Positions 53,465 to 61,790 are shown, counted from the stretch's first letter. The stretch is 64,000 bases of DNA from Paenibacillus chitinolyticus NBRC 15660 (GCF_000739915.1 NZ_BBJT01000004.1:496001-560000), one strand, 5' to 3'. The notes: a model not told the origin generated them from the sequence alone. A program made the numbers and translations.

Positions 53465-54411
53465 TGTTTATCCGCCTCCAATACACGGACTTCGATAGGA
53501 GGAAGTCCTTTCTGGATCGTCGCCCGGTGAGGTTCGTACCACTCCGGCAGCACAAGCTCTTCGCCAAGCGCTTCGAACGGCTCGTCACGCGTGAAGCCCG
53601 GAGGATCCGTGGCGATTTCGAACAAGATTCCGCCCGCCTCGCGGAAGTAAATCGCGTTAAAATACTGTCGGTCGATAACCGGCGTCGGCTCGAATCCGTT
53701 CGTCTGGACATGATCTCTCCAGTCCTCGTGGTCTTCGAAGTCTTTGGCCCTCCAAGCGATATGATGGACCGTACCCGATCCGCCCGAGCCGTGAGGCACC
53801 TCGTCTTTTTTGATATCCACCACATTGCCGATGTCGCCTTCCGATACGAAACGGACCAATCCGTCCTCCTCGGCGGTTCTTGTCAGCCCCATAACATGTT
53901 CAACGGTATGCATCGTGCTTTCCGGGTTCAGGCTGTAGAGCACCGCGCCCCCGAAGCCCTTGATCGCTTTGTCCGCGGGTACGCCGCCGAACGACCATTT
54001 GCTGTCCGCGCCTTCCGCGCGTTCCACCAGCTCAAGCTCCAAGCCGTCGATATCCTGGAACTGGATGTACGTTTCCGAGAAACGTTCCGTCTCACGGAAC
54101 GAAACATCCAGTTTCCGCAGCCGCTCTTTCCAGAAAGGCAGCGCTCCCTGCGGAACCGCAAAGGTGATAATGCCGACCTGCCCGCCGCCGATGCGGCCTT
54201 TGCGCGACGTTGCCCAAGGGAAAAACGTGATGGCCGTGCCCGGGCTTCCCGATTCATTGCCGAAATACAGATGATACACTTCCGGCGCGTCGAAGTTGAT
54301 CGTTTTTTTCACAAGTCTCAGACCGAGTACACCCGCGTAAAAATCAACGTTCGCCTGCGCGTCTTTCACAAAAGCGGTAATATGATGAATGCCTGCTGTT
54401 TTTTTCGTCAT
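53461..54411 (-). CDS. Ring-cleaving glyoxalase/dioxygenase of the MhqO/MhqA type
   Basis: The 316-aa product has two VOC (vicinal oxygen chelate) modules. The first starts AGIHHITAFVKDAQANVDFYAGVLGLRLVKK and the second contains SGTVHHIAWRAKDFEDHEDW; metal ligands are His11-type and Glu near IYFREAGGILFEIATD. The pattern is typical of the extradiol dioxygenases that open hydroquinone rings in quinone detoxification. It overlaps the esterase gene and is followed by no other gene in the block. Confidence 0.92.
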   Translation of the reverse strand: MTKKTAGIHHITAFVKDAQANVDFYAGVLGLRLVKKTINFDAPEVYHLYFGNESGSPGTAITFFPWATSRKGRIGGGQVGIITFAVPQGALPFWKERLRKLDVSFRETERFSETYIQFQDIDGLELELVERAEGADSKWSFGGVPADKAIKGFGGAVLYSLNPESTMHTVEHVMGLTRTAEEDGLVRFVSEGDIGNVVDIKKDEVPHGSGGSGTVHHIAWRAKDFEDHEDWRDHVQTNGFEPTPVIDRQYFNAIYFREAGGILFEIATDPPGFTRDEPFEALGEELVLPEWYEPHRATIQKGLPPIEVRVLEADKQ

Positions 54412-54475
54412 GGTTTAGCACCTCTTCGGTTTTAATATAGGTTGGCTTTACAGGAGAAAATTAGTCGGGAACCCT

Positions 54476-55102
54476 TCAGAAAGAGTCCCTGCTTACGAAT
54501 TCGCCGACCGGCTTGCGGTAACCGCGCGGCCTTTGGCCGGAAATGTCTTCCTTGCCTATCGTAATGAGCAGGGCCGGTACATACCGGTCCGGGATGTTCA
54601 GCGCCTCGCGCATCGCGTCCGCGTCGAAGCCGATCATCGGGCAGGTGTCCCACCCTCTGTCTTTGGCGGCCAGCATGAAGGTCATCGCCGACAAGCTCGC
54701 GTTGCGGATCGCTTCGTCGCGTTTGAACGCTTCGCCTCTGTCCTCGTAAAACGCCGTGACCGCTTCGATCGTCTGATCATACTCCTGCTTGTTGATTACG
54801 CCCAAATTCAGCAGCCCTTCGTTGATCTTACCGGCATCGTGATGGGCGTCCATATGACCGAGCACCAGAATCGCGGCCGAAGCCATTTTTACCTTGTACT
54901 GCTTGTTAGCGGCCTCATATATCCGCTCCTTTACCGCTGGGTCTTTCACGACCACGTAATGCGCGTGCTGCAAATTAAAAGCCGACGGCGCATATTTGAC
55001 CAGGCTGAAAATCGCATCCAGTTCCTGATCCGGCAGCTCGACACCTTGCACGAATTTGGTAGCCGATCTCCGTTCTTTTAATACCGTTTCGAATTCTTTC
55101 AT
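54476..55102 (-). CDS. NAD(P)H nitroreductase of the MhqN/YodC type
   Basis: The product is 208 aa from ATG 55102 (MKEFETVLKERRSATKF). GGAGAG lies 8 bases upstream, so the ATG two codons earlier is less likely. It shows the nitroreductase fold (YAPSAFNLQHAHYVVVKDPAVK) and the FMN-contact motif DTCPMIGFDADAMREALNIP. In B. subtilis MhqN reduces quinones or nitro compounds and is co-transcribed with MhqO and MhqD. It leads the dioxygenase by 64 bases. Confidence 0.88.
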   Translation of the reverse strand: MKEFETVLKERRSATKFVQGVELPDQELDAIFSLVKYAPSAFNLQHAHYVVVKDPAVKERIYEAANKQYKVKMASAAILVLGHMDAHHDAGKINEGLLNLGVINKQEYDQTIEAVTAFYEDRGEAFKRDEAIRNASLSAMTFMLAAKDRGWDTCPMIGFDADAMREALNIPDRYVPALLITIGKEDISGQRPRGYRKPVGEFVSRDSF

Positions 55103-55233
55103 GATCATCTCTCCTATTTCAACAGTGGTAGGGTTTTGCGTCTATATCAACCGTCAAGCGGAAGCTTGCGGGAAATGTGTTTCGGTCGTGCGGACTTGTT
55201 ACGGAAGCGTGCCGGACAAAAGTCCTCTTACGC

Positions 55234-55965
55234 TTACGGCAGGTCGATCAGCATGAGACGGGCTCCCGTCTCCGTATGCAGTTCGAGCCGCTCTTGCTCC
55301 GTGATGCGCGCCGCGTCCCTGCGGGAGAGCTTGTAAGCGCCGTCCGCCGTGGCGGAGCCTTCGATGACGAAGACGTACATCCGTCTTCCCGGCTTCTGGC
55401 TGAACGTAAGCGCTTGTCCAGGCTCAAGCTCGGCCAGGTAGAGCGTCAGATCCTGATGGATGCGGGCCGGCTTCACTCCGTCATCGCCGTCACCGGCGGC
55501 GCTTTCCCCGGGCCGTCCCGTTACGACGGGCACCCATTCGTTTTTGCGGCTGTCCAGGTCGTAGGCTGCCTGCTCATAGGAAGGGGTCAGCCCTTCCTCA
55601 TTCGGGGTAAACCAGAGCTGGAGCAGCTCCACTTCTTCCGAAGCCGAAGGATTCGTCTCGGAATGTTCGATGCCGGTCCCCGCGGTCATCCGCTGGACTT
55701 CTCCCGCACGCGTGACCGTTTTGTTGCCCAGCGTGTCTTCGTGCTGAAGCTCTCCCCGGAGCACAACCGTCACAATCTCCATTTCCTCGTGCTTATGGAA
55801 ATCGAAACCTTTTAGCGGCTGCACCCGATCGTCGTTAAACACCCTCAGCGGCCCGAACTCCGTATTCCCCGGATCGAAATATCCGCCGAATGAAAAGCTG
55901 TGGCTCGTATACAGCCAGCCGAAATTTCTCGTAATGCGCGCCAGCGCTCCATGTACTTTGATCAT
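55234..55965 (-). CDS. Pirin-family protein
   Basis: The product is 243 aa from ATG 55965, with GGGAGCGG upstream. It is a bicupin: the N-terminal cupin has FGWLYTSHSFSFGGYFDPGN and HKHEEMEIVTVVLRGELQHED, with metal-binding His/Glu, and the C-terminal cupin is less conserved. Pirins of the YhhW type act as quercetin dioxygenases or redox sensors. It is the promoter-proximal gene of the quinone-stress operon; the palindromic operator lies 54 bases upstream. Confidence 0.88.
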   Translation of the reverse strand: MIKVHGALARITRNFGWLYTSHSFSFGGYFDPGNTEFGPLRVFNDDRVQPLKGFDFHKHEEMEIVTVVLRGELQHEDTLGNKTVTRAGEVQRMTAGTGIEHSETNPSASEEVELLQLWFTPNEEGLTPSYEQAAYDLDSRKNEWVPVVTGRPGESAAGDGDDGVKPARIHQDLTLYLAELEPGQALTFSQKPGRRMYVFVIEGSATADGAYKLSRRDAARITEQERLELHTETGARLMLIDLP

Positions 55966-56003
55966 GAGAACCGCTCCCTTCATCCGAATGAACTCAACAT
56001 GAA

Positions 56004-56034
56004 ATCTTAAATTTGGTTATCTTAATTTTAAGAT
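56004..56034. promoter_or_regulatory. MhqR-like operator ahead of the pirin operon
   Basis: ATCTTAATTTTAAGAT (56019-56034) is a perfect 16-base palindrome with a second half-site (ATCTTAA at 56004). It matches the ATCTTAAxxTTAAGAT pattern seen ahead of the regulator gene. Confidence 0.65.
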
Positions 56035-56051
56035 ATGTGCCAAAAAATTTT

Positions 56052-56516
56052 TCAGCTCTGCTTCTGAGCCGCCGTACCCAGCTTTTTGATCAGCCCGATC
56101 GCCAGCTTCTTCTCTTCGGCCGTCAATCCGTTCATGCTCGCCTTCACAACCTCGGCATGTTCGGGAAAAATATCGTTAAACAGCTCCGTACCCCGTTCCG
56201 TAATCTCCGCATAAGTCACCCGGCGGTCACTCGGACACGAGATCCGTCTCAGAAGCTCTTTCTTCTCCAGTTTGTCAATGTTATAGGTGATGCTTCCGCT
56301 GGTCACAAGAATCTTGTCTCCGATCTGCTGAAGCGGAAACTTTCCTTTATGGTACAAAAGCTCCAGTATGGCGAACTCCGAAGGAGACAAGCCGTGTCTT
56401 TTCATATCCTTGACCGAGCGGTCCATAATAACCTTCTGGGCTTTCGAAAGGACGACAAACAATTTAAGCGATAAGTCGATGTCTTCATTCACTAAGGTGC
56501 TGTCCTGCTCTTTCAT
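56052..56516 (-). CDS. MarR-family regulator, MhqR-like
   Basis: The product is 154 aa from ATG 56516 (MKEQDSTLVNEDIDLSL); GTG 56528 is an alternative. It has the MarR winged helix (LSPSEFAILELLYHKGKFPLQQIG, then VTSGSITYNIDKLEKKELLRR and SCPSDRRVTYAEITERG) and helices for dimerisation at both ends. In B. subtilis MhqR represses the quinone-detoxification genes and is released by quinones. The position directly upstream of pirin, nitroreductase, dioxygenase and esterase genes and the shared palindromes support this role. Its own promoter carries two related palindromes. Confidence 0.88.
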   Translation of the reverse strand: MKEQDSTLVNEDIDLSLKLFVVLSKAQKVIMDRSVKDMKRHGLSPSEFAILELLYHKGKFPLQQIGDKILVTSGSITYNIDKLEKKELLRRISCPSDRRVTYAEITERGTELFNDIFPEHAEVVKASMNGLTAEEKKLAIGLIKKLGTAAQKQS

Positions 56517-56540
56517 GCGGTTCACCACCGTTTCGTTTAT

Positions 56541-56571
56541 ATCTCAAATTTGAATATCTTTAATTTAAGAT
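56541..56571. promoter_or_regulatory. MhqR-like operators ahead of the regulator gene
   Basis: Two adjacent dyads: TCAAATTTGA (56544-56553, with near-symmetrical arms) and ATCTTTAATTTAAGAT (56556-56571, one mismatch). They suggest autoregulation. Confidence 0.55.
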
Positions 56572-56577
56572 AAATAT

Positions 56578-56598
56578 ACACCTCTTCGAAAGAGGTGT
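56578..56598. repeat. Short hairpin near the MarR-type promoter
   Basis: ACACCTCTT and its complement around CGA; no T-tract, so its function is unclear. Confidence 0.4.
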
Positions 56599-56656
56599 CA
56601 AGCACATTCGCAATAGGGGTCCGAAACTTTTGGGCCTGTCTAAATAAAACAGACGT

Positions 56657-57016
56657 CTATTCCGGAGAAGGCCCCAGCGGGATGCGGTACTGCGAGCATT
56701 CTTCCACGATATGCTCCCCTTGCGAATAAATCCAGCGGAAGCGGAAGTGACTGCCACCATAGCCCGTTTTCTCACGGATATCGGGAACGACCACCGTCTC
56801 CATATTGTCCATCAGCGTCCGCTGCATATCCGTCAGCCTCTGTTCGTTTGCCTTCCGGCGCTCCTCCGCTTCCTCTTCGGACGGCGAAGTCTGGAGGTAA
56901 TACTCGCGGCCGACCTCTTCGGCGCTCCAACCCTGCGGCAGAGGCGCTCCCGAACCTCGGAAAATTTCCTTCACCGTTTCAATCCAATCGTTGTAAAGAT
57001 CCATTTCTACTTTCAA
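56657..57016 (-). CDS. Uncharacterised small acidic protein
   Basis: The 119-aa product starts at TTG 57016 (MKVEMDLYNDWIETVKEIF) with GGGGGACT upstream. It is soluble and rich in Glu and Arg (SPSEEEAEERRKANEQRL), mostly helical, with no Cys pairs, signal or membrane segment. I do not recognise the family. It lies about 140 bases upstream of and codirectional with the MarR-type gene, separated from it by operator palindromes, so it may be its own unit. Confidence 0.6.
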   Translation of the reverse strand: MKVEMDLYNDWIETVKEIFRGSGAPLPQGWSAEEVGREYYLQTSPSEEEAEERRKANEQRLTDMQRTLMDNMETVVVPDIREKTGYGGSHFRFRWIYSQGEHIVEECSQYRIPLGPSPE

Positions 57017-57454
57017 AATTGAGTCCCCCGTTCTTCCGGCTAACCGGTTGTCTCTCTGATTTTACCCTATTCCGGGGCGTTTTGGACAGAGAGCGGGACG
57101 CATACTCCAAGCAGCACCGATTGTGCCGTTCCTGCGGCGGCAGTCTGAAGAATTCTTAACCGAACATTCTGCCGCGAAAGATTTCATGCCCTAATCAGCA
57201 TTTACCGCAAGACCGTCCTGTATCCAATAAAAAAGAACCTTCCCGGCGGATTTAACAGGCCTTTCGTGCCCCTTAACGGCTCCATGCAGCACATTTTTAT
57301 ACGACTGTTGTGATGGGAGAGAGCTGTTCCTTTTCGCTGGAACTGACCCCACTAAAAAATCGGCCTGTCGCAAAGAATGCGAACAAAGGCCGATTTTTTA
57401 CTTTTGGAGTTGTTGTTTTTGGAAAGGATTGAGGCTAACTACCTCACACCTTTA
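57017..57454. other. Intergenic region with one terminator, no gene seen
   Basis: A possible short frame on the minus strand (57191-57373) has no ribosome site and no recognisable motif. A strong bidirectional terminator lies at 57354-57399. Confidence 0.5.
57354..57399. terminator. Bidirectional terminator after the secreted-protein gene
   Basis: AAAAAATCGGCCT and AGGCCGATTTTTT arms with a 20-base loop. Confidence 0.8.
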
Positions 57455-58144
57455 CTAAGTAATTGCGGATTCTTTCCAACCAGTAGTGTCACCAGGTTTT
57501 GATTTTACTATGACCGATACTGATGCAGAAATGAAGCCTAGCGTAGCAGTTCCATAAACTGTAAACGGACCGTTTCCATAAGCGTAGCCTCCGCTTTTAT
57601 AGGCGCTTGAAACACCATCACTTACAATAACTAAAGGATCGATGTTCCAGTGTGAATTCACAGCAGTGTCTGCTGAGAGCACGTTATTATTTCCGTCAAT
57701 GGTATAGAATACTTTTGTTTTTAGAGTTGTTAAATCAATCCCTAAAAATGTCATAGTCCAGGAATAAGACCCCCAATAGCTTTCTTCACTTGCTGTTGTG
57801 ATGGCTCTTTTTTTGTTGGATGATTCTTCTACCTTGCTTTGTATAACTACTTCTCCGTTTGAAATAGAAGTGGATCTTCCTAAAGCTACCGTTTTCATAG
57901 AATCAAAAGCTTGTTTAGTGACATTCGGATCATAAATAAGTTCAACCAAACGACTTTTTTCTGTTTCAGACAGTTTATTGTATTTTTGAATCTGTTCGCT
58001 AACAAGAGGATCAGATTTATCTAAGTTGTAAAGATACTGTTCAAATTTGACCTTGTTGTCAATTGGAGCAGCGAAACCACTCGATGAAAATACAAACATT
58101 AAAACAAGAGAAACGGACAACATAAAAATCGAAATCTTTTTCAA
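57455..58144 (-). CDS. Secreted protein of unknown function in an AT-rich island
   Basis: From TTG 58144 (MKKISIFMLSVSLVLMFVF), chosen because GGAGGG lies 7 bases upstream, the product is 229 aa; an upstream frame to 58174 has no site. A Sec signal peptide ends near SGFAA. The mature part has a helical N-terminus (KFEQYLYNLDKSDPLVSEQI, TEKSRLVELIYDPNV) and a beta-rich C-terminus with an aromatic-Gly pattern (SYWGSYSWTMTFLGI, YGNGPFTVYGTATLG). It is preceded 68 bases upstream by a small two-helix protein gene on the same strand, echoing the pair at 1299-2306. Family unrecognised; composition is AT-rich, suggesting acquisition. Confidence 0.72.
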   Translation of the reverse strand: MKKISIFMLSVSLVLMFVFSSSGFAAPIDNKVKFEQYLYNLDKSDPLVSEQIQKYNKLSETEKSRLVELIYDPNVTKQAFDSMKTVALGRSTSISNGEVVIQSKVEESSNKKRAITTASEESYWGSYSWTMTFLGIDLTTLKTKVFYTIDGNNNVLSADTAVNSHWNIDPLVIVSDGVSSAYKSGGYAYGNGPFTVYGTATLGFISASVSVIVKSKPGDTTGWKESAIT

Positions 58145-58212
58145 AAAAATCCCTCCAATGCTATTTTTTACCACAAATAAATAATAGCATATTCGGGATT
58201 AAAAGCAACTAT

Positions 58213-58389
58213 TTAGGTTGCTATAATAAAAATTGATATCGATGAAAGAATTCCCAATACAAAGAGAGTTAACATTACCCAATAAATTTTGAGCTTTACT
58301 TTGTGGTTTTCTATCAATTTCCTTATGAACAAAAATAGTATTAAATAAATTAGGCTTTGTACGCAAACAGCAGCGAGTAAGTGATTCAA
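58213..58389 (-). CDS. Small two-helix membrane protein beside a secreted protein
   Basis: A 58-aa frame starting at TTG 58389 (MNHLLAAVCVQSLIYLILF) with AAAAGGAG 10 bases upstream. It has two long hydrophobic helices (about 4-21 and 35-57, IYWVMLTLFVLGI) separated by a basic loop (RKLIENHKVKLK). It lies ahead of the secreted-protein gene and on the same strand, so cotranscription is likely. The design resembles the small protein at 1299, although order is reversed and the sequences are not obviously alike. A partner or immunity function is inferred from context only. Confidence 0.62.
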   Translation of the reverse strand: MNHLLAAVCVQSLIYLILFLFIRKLIENHKVKLKIYWVMLTLFVLGILSSISIFIIAT

Positions 58390-58759
58390 AACGTTTCAAC
58401 TCCTTTTTCTTTTTTATCTGGCGGAAGATGGGGGGGTCTGTAAAATTATAGCTCATTTACATTATACTTCAATTTTGTCAGAAAGATTCATTTTAATTCG
58501 ATCCGCAAGGAGCACCTGGCGCCGGCGGACGGCCGACTGTGGCCAGGCTAATGTATTTTTCATCTAAACCGTTTCTTTCCGTTTCACCTCCCGTGGGGCT
58601 ACATCCGCCACCGGACGGAAGGATTTTTCCCCGTTTCGTCTTCTTTGTGTTCTACTTTTGACCCCTGCATTTGATCTCAAATCCCGGTAGGAATAGGAAA
58701 TAGCAATCTGTTGATAATTCGCCAGGTTCCCACCCTCTATCCACAGCCTCAATACGGAA

Positions 58760-59043
58760 AGGTTCCACTTCATCAGCGTTCGCAGGCAATTTGGTCTTTG
58801 TCCCGGTCGAGCTTCTTGTTCGCGTCGTAGAGCTCTTTGGAAGCGTAAGGCTTGTACTTGGTTTTGCCACCTTTGTTCTTGGTCGAACCCGAACGGAACC
58901 GAAAACAAAATATTGTTGTAAATTTGCGCGTCGTCCCAGCGGATGAAGCCGGTCGGATTAAGGTCATAAGAAAGCCGGAACAGGCTATCCTCTCGAACAA
59001 ACAAGGGCACCGGAAAAAGGGTGTAGCGGATTACTTTCACCAT
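58760..59043 (-). pseudogene. Remnant joining VanZ-like and Excalibur-like fragments
   Basis: In one frame the 5' part reads FNLIPF-like SLFRLSYDLNPTGFIRW then IYNNILFSVPFGF, the pattern of the VanZ family (NxxxFxPFG). The frame then shifts: KPYASKELYDANKKLDRDKDQIACE fits the Excalibur calcium-binding motif (LDRDxDGxACE), with Gly replaced by Gln. The two are joined near 58890 and neither is complete. It looks like a degenerate fusion from recombination. Downstream fragments in this stretch are also non-coding. Confidence 0.5.
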
Positions 59044-59064
59044 ATAAACGAACTTCCTCCCAAA

Positions 59065-59580
59065 CTATTCCCGATCTTCGATAACAACTTCGATATCCTT
59101 ATGGAGGCTATTGTCATAGAGAGTTACATTCCAAACATTCTTTTCGTTGTCCAGAGAGATTTTCTTCACAGTCGGGATATGGGTCTTTTCCTGATGAAAG
59201 GCCCTTCGCAGCACCTCTTCAGGCTCCAGAACCGCGCCTTCAGGCTTCTCCGTTTTTTCCTTAGAGAGGAAGGTTCCGCTTGTTTGTCCCGGATAGGACG
59301 TCATGATCATCCCTGTAATCTCAACCGTAACTTTTTCCCCCACATTAACTTGATCCGCAATTCCCGCTATCCAGTCCGCATCATAAATTTTTTCGTTACC
59401 CATTAAGCTGCTTTCGGAATTGCTCACAAGCAGCGCCCGATTCGCCTTCGTGTCTTTTTCCGCCACATATCCGGTAAAAGTGCTTTTTGACTGTTCTGGA
59501 CTTTCTAGACTTTCTGGACTCTCTATACATCCCGGCAAGCAGACAAGCACGAAAATAACTAGAAGGATGTTTCGGATCAT
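59065..59580 (-). CDS. DUF3221-like lipoprotein
   Basis: The 171-aa product has a lipoprotein signal (MIRNILLVIFVLVCLPGC, Cys18). It has a beta-rich domain with TFTGYVAEKDTKANRALLVS and EKVTVEITGMIMTSYPGQTSG, the pattern of YobA/DUF3221 proteins. The start ATG follows AGGTGGGCG. Such proteins are surface-anchored with unknown ligand. It is AT-richer than nearby operons and appears monocistronic. Confidence 0.78.
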   Translation of the reverse strand: MIRNILLVIFVLVCLPGCIESPESLESPEQSKSTFTGYVAEKDTKANRALLVSNSESSLMGNEKIYDADWIAGIADQVNVGEKVTVEITGMIMTSYPGQTSGTFLSKEKTEKPEGAVLEPEEVLRRAFHQEKTHIPTVKKISLDNEKNVWNVTLYDNSLHKDIEVVIEDRE

Positions 59581-59683
59581 AAACGCCCACCTGTTCTATC
59601 CATTTATTTCCACACTTTTACAGACTCTATTTCTTCAAAAAAAGTTTCTTTTCCGTCGAAAATTCTTTCCTGCCGAAAAAACG

Positions 59684-59714
59684 GACAAAAAAAGATGCCC
59701 GGGATGGGCATCTT
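59684..59714 (-). terminator. Terminator of the GH8 gene
   Basis: AGATGCCC and its complement with a 5-base loop, followed by seven T on the minus strand, just after the GH8 stop. Confidence 0.85.
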
Positions 59715-59725
59715 ACTTGGATCGA

Positions 59726-61072
59726 TTACGGCGTCCACCAGTTGCCGGACACCATAATCATGCTGAGCACGCGGATGCTGTTGTCGTAATAGTAGCTGTC
59801 GGAGGTCGGCGAGTTCACGATGTCGCTCCACACCTTGTTCAGCCACGTCTGGTTGGACGAATCCACCATCGCGCTGACGGCAAAAGGAGCGGTGAACGCG
59901 ATCGCGTGATCCGCTTCGATCACCTTGCCGCTCAGTTCATAGCCCGAAGCGATCTTGGCCGGGTTGCCTCCGGTTGCGGACTGGATCCAGCTGTTCATCT
60001 TGCGGACTTGGCTCAGCGCCCGGGTATCCCCGCTTATAAGGTAGTCCGTCGCAATCCGCCAAGGCGTTCGGCAGGAGTTCCAGCTGTAGTCGTTATCGGT
60101 CGCTTCCTCCAGATAACCTTCCGGCGCCGGCGCGTAAGTGCCGTCCGACTTGCGCACGATGAAGTCCGGAAGCAGCCCCGTATTCGGGGAGTTATTTTTG
60201 AACACCGTATTGATCACGTTGTAAGTCGTGTCCGTCACTTTATCCCAGTTCGCATTGCCCGTGGCGGCCTTGAATGCCTTAAGATGATTCAGCATAAAAT
60301 CGGACGCGCGTGTGCCCGGACCGAATTCGGGATCGCTGTCGGAGGCCCAATCGCCCATCTTTAGATGGAAATATTTCGCGTGCACTTCACGCTTCATGAT
60401 GGCGTTGATAATTTTCACGGCTTCGCTCTTGTAGTTGACCGTTCCCGAGCTGCCCCACTGCTTGTCGGCAAGCAGCAGCGCATAGGCGATATCCATATCG
60501 CCGTCCGTAGCCGCGTCGCTGCCCGAAGTGTCCACGATATTGCCGGACGAATCCTTCGCTTGCTGCCATGCCATCAGAGCCGGATCAATCGAGCTCGGGT
60601 GGGCTTTATAGAAGCGGTAAAGCCCGTCGAAATACGTCTGGGCGTCGGCATCGTGACCCGCCATATAAGCGGTGATCAGCATGCCGTATCCGTGGCCTTC
60701 CGAGCAGGAAACGACGTCCTTCGGTTTCGTTACGATTTTTTCTTTATTATAAAATACGTAGTACTGGTTTGAAATCTTCGGATGCTTGACGAGGTATCTC
60801 GATTTCCATTCGTCATATTTCGTTTTGACCTGCTGATCGAGCTGGGCCTGGGTATAATTGTTCGGTTTGATCGTGCCGGACGTATACGAGACATGCTGAG
60901 GGAACGGTTTTAGGGCGGCTGCCGCGACCGCGTTAACAGCCTGACTTTGTACCAGGGTATCTTCCGAAGCGGATGCGGCCGGTACACCTTGAGCGCCCGC
61001 CATAACCGGAGCGGCCACCAGGCTGCATAACAAACAAGCGGATGCGGTGAATCCCAGTAATGTTTTCTTCAT
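59726..61072 (-). CDS. Secreted glycoside hydrolase family 8 enzyme (chitosanase or beta-glucanase)
   Basis: This 448-aa exported enzyme has a signal peptide (cleavage near MAGA). The GH8 active-site segments are VSCSEGHGYGMLI, with the proton donor Glu125, and ATDGDMDIAYALLLAD (residues 178-193), then EATDNDYSWNSCRTPWRIA. Length fits GH8 enzymes with a single catalytic domain. GH8 members include chitosanases, lichenases, endoglucanases and xylanases; the motif set fits the chitosanase/lichenase subgroup best, but I cannot settle it. It is monocistronic with a consensus promoter overlapped by a catabolite site and a large palindrome in the leader. Confidence 0.88.
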   Translation of the reverse strand: MKKTLLGFTASACLLCSLVAAPVMAGAQGVPAASASEDTLVQSQAVNAVAAAALKPFPQHVSYTSGTIKPNNYTQAQLDQQVKTKYDEWKSRYLVKHPKISNQYYVFYNKEKIVTKPKDVVSCSEGHGYGMLITAYMAGHDADAQTYFDGLYRFYKAHPSSIDPALMAWQQAKDSSGNIVDTSGSDAATDGDMDIAYALLLADKQWGSSGTVNYKSEAVKIINAIMKREVHAKYFHLKMGDWASDSDPEFGPGTRASDFMLNHLKAFKAATGNANWDKVTDTTYNVINTVFKNNSPNTGLLPDFIVRKSDGTYAPAPEGYLEEATDNDYSWNSCRTPWRIATDYLISGDTRALSQVRKMNSWIQSATGGNPAKIASGYELSGKVIEADHAIAFTAPFAVSAMVDSSNQTWLNKVWSDIVNSPTSDSYYYDNSIRVLSMIMVSGNWWTP

Positions 61073-61194
61073 CGTTCATTCTCCTCTCTGATTTGCACTG
61101 CGTATGAATCGGACCAGCAAAATCCCCACCCTTTCGCGCGGGCCATCACCTCCCGGAACGCATCGGCCAGACCACACTCCACAGTCCGGTACAT

Positions 61195-61216
61195 AAAGTT
61201 AAAGCGCTTTAACTTT
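61195..61216. promoter_or_regulatory. Perfect 22-base palindrome in the GH8 leader
   Basis: Centre TTAAAGCGCTTTAA with fully symmetrical flanks, about 125 bases upstream of the GH8 start and downstream of the promoter. It resembles LacI/GalR-family operators (GCGC centre) and could be a roadblock site. Confidence 0.55.
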
Positions 61217-61320
61217 TGGCCGTAAAAAAACAGCTGTCCTCACCTGACCCAACAAAATCGTGAACGAAATTGCGTTTTTCAGAGTAATTCGGCAGCTGCT
61301 GCGTTTTGATCCTAACTCAA

Positions 61321-61349
61321 ACTATAAGCGCTTTCAATTTCCTTGTCAA
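61321..61349 (-). promoter_or_regulatory. Sigma-A promoter of GH8 with overlapping cre site
   Basis: TTGACA (61344-61349) and TATAGT (61321-61326) are spaced by exactly 17 bases on the minus strand. The spacer contains TTGAAAGCGCTTAT, close to the CcpA consensus, so catabolite repression is likely. Confidence 0.8.
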
Positions 61350-61402
61350 CCATAATTTAGAAATCGTTTTATGATTCTTTTGTAAATAAATTTGTTAATT
61401 TC

Positions 61403-61663
61403 TTAATTTTCCTTATTTTCCGGGCAAGCTTCGGCGGCAGATACGGCTTCGATCACATCCGAAAAGGAGATACCTAAACAACTCCGGACGATATAAGCCG
61501 ATTCATTAAAAGCTTCCGCTTTATGAGCGTACCTTTTGGCTTGTCCTTTATACCCCAGGGAATCGTAAAGTTTTGCCGTTAACTGATATTCATTAGCTTG
61601 ATTAAAAAGCAGGACACACACTTGAAACGCTTTCTCCAATTCTTTCAAGCCTCCAGTTTTCAA
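61403..61663 (-). CDS. TPR-like protein fragment, C-terminal part of a regulator
   Basis: An 86-aa frame without a clear ribosome site. It contains two TPR-like helix pairs (FQVCVLLFNQANEYQLTAKLYDSLG, QAKRYAHKAEAFNESAYIV), as in the C-terminal halves of Rap/NprR/PlcR-like XRE-TPR regulators. An N-terminal DNA-binding part is missing. It could be a decayed 3' end of such a regulator; the small XRE gene upstream (61840) does not join it in frame. Confidence 0.4.
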   Translation of the reverse strand: MKTGGLKELEKAFQVCVLLFNQANEYQLTAKLYDSLGYKGQAKRYAHKAEAFNESAYIVRSCLGISFSDVIEAVSAAEACPENKEN

Positions 61664-61790
61664 TTCTATTTTGGTAAAGTTGAGGGGCCAAACCGTTTGA
61701 CGCCTTCATAAACATATAGGTCGGGATGAAGTCTTAACCACCTAAAACTTTACAATAAATGGGATTCACAACACTCTGATCATACACAAT

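Noticed and set aside
57191-57373. 60-aa minus-strand frame between operons
   Set aside because: No ribosome site and it runs into a terminator; I considered a transposase remnant but found no matching motif.
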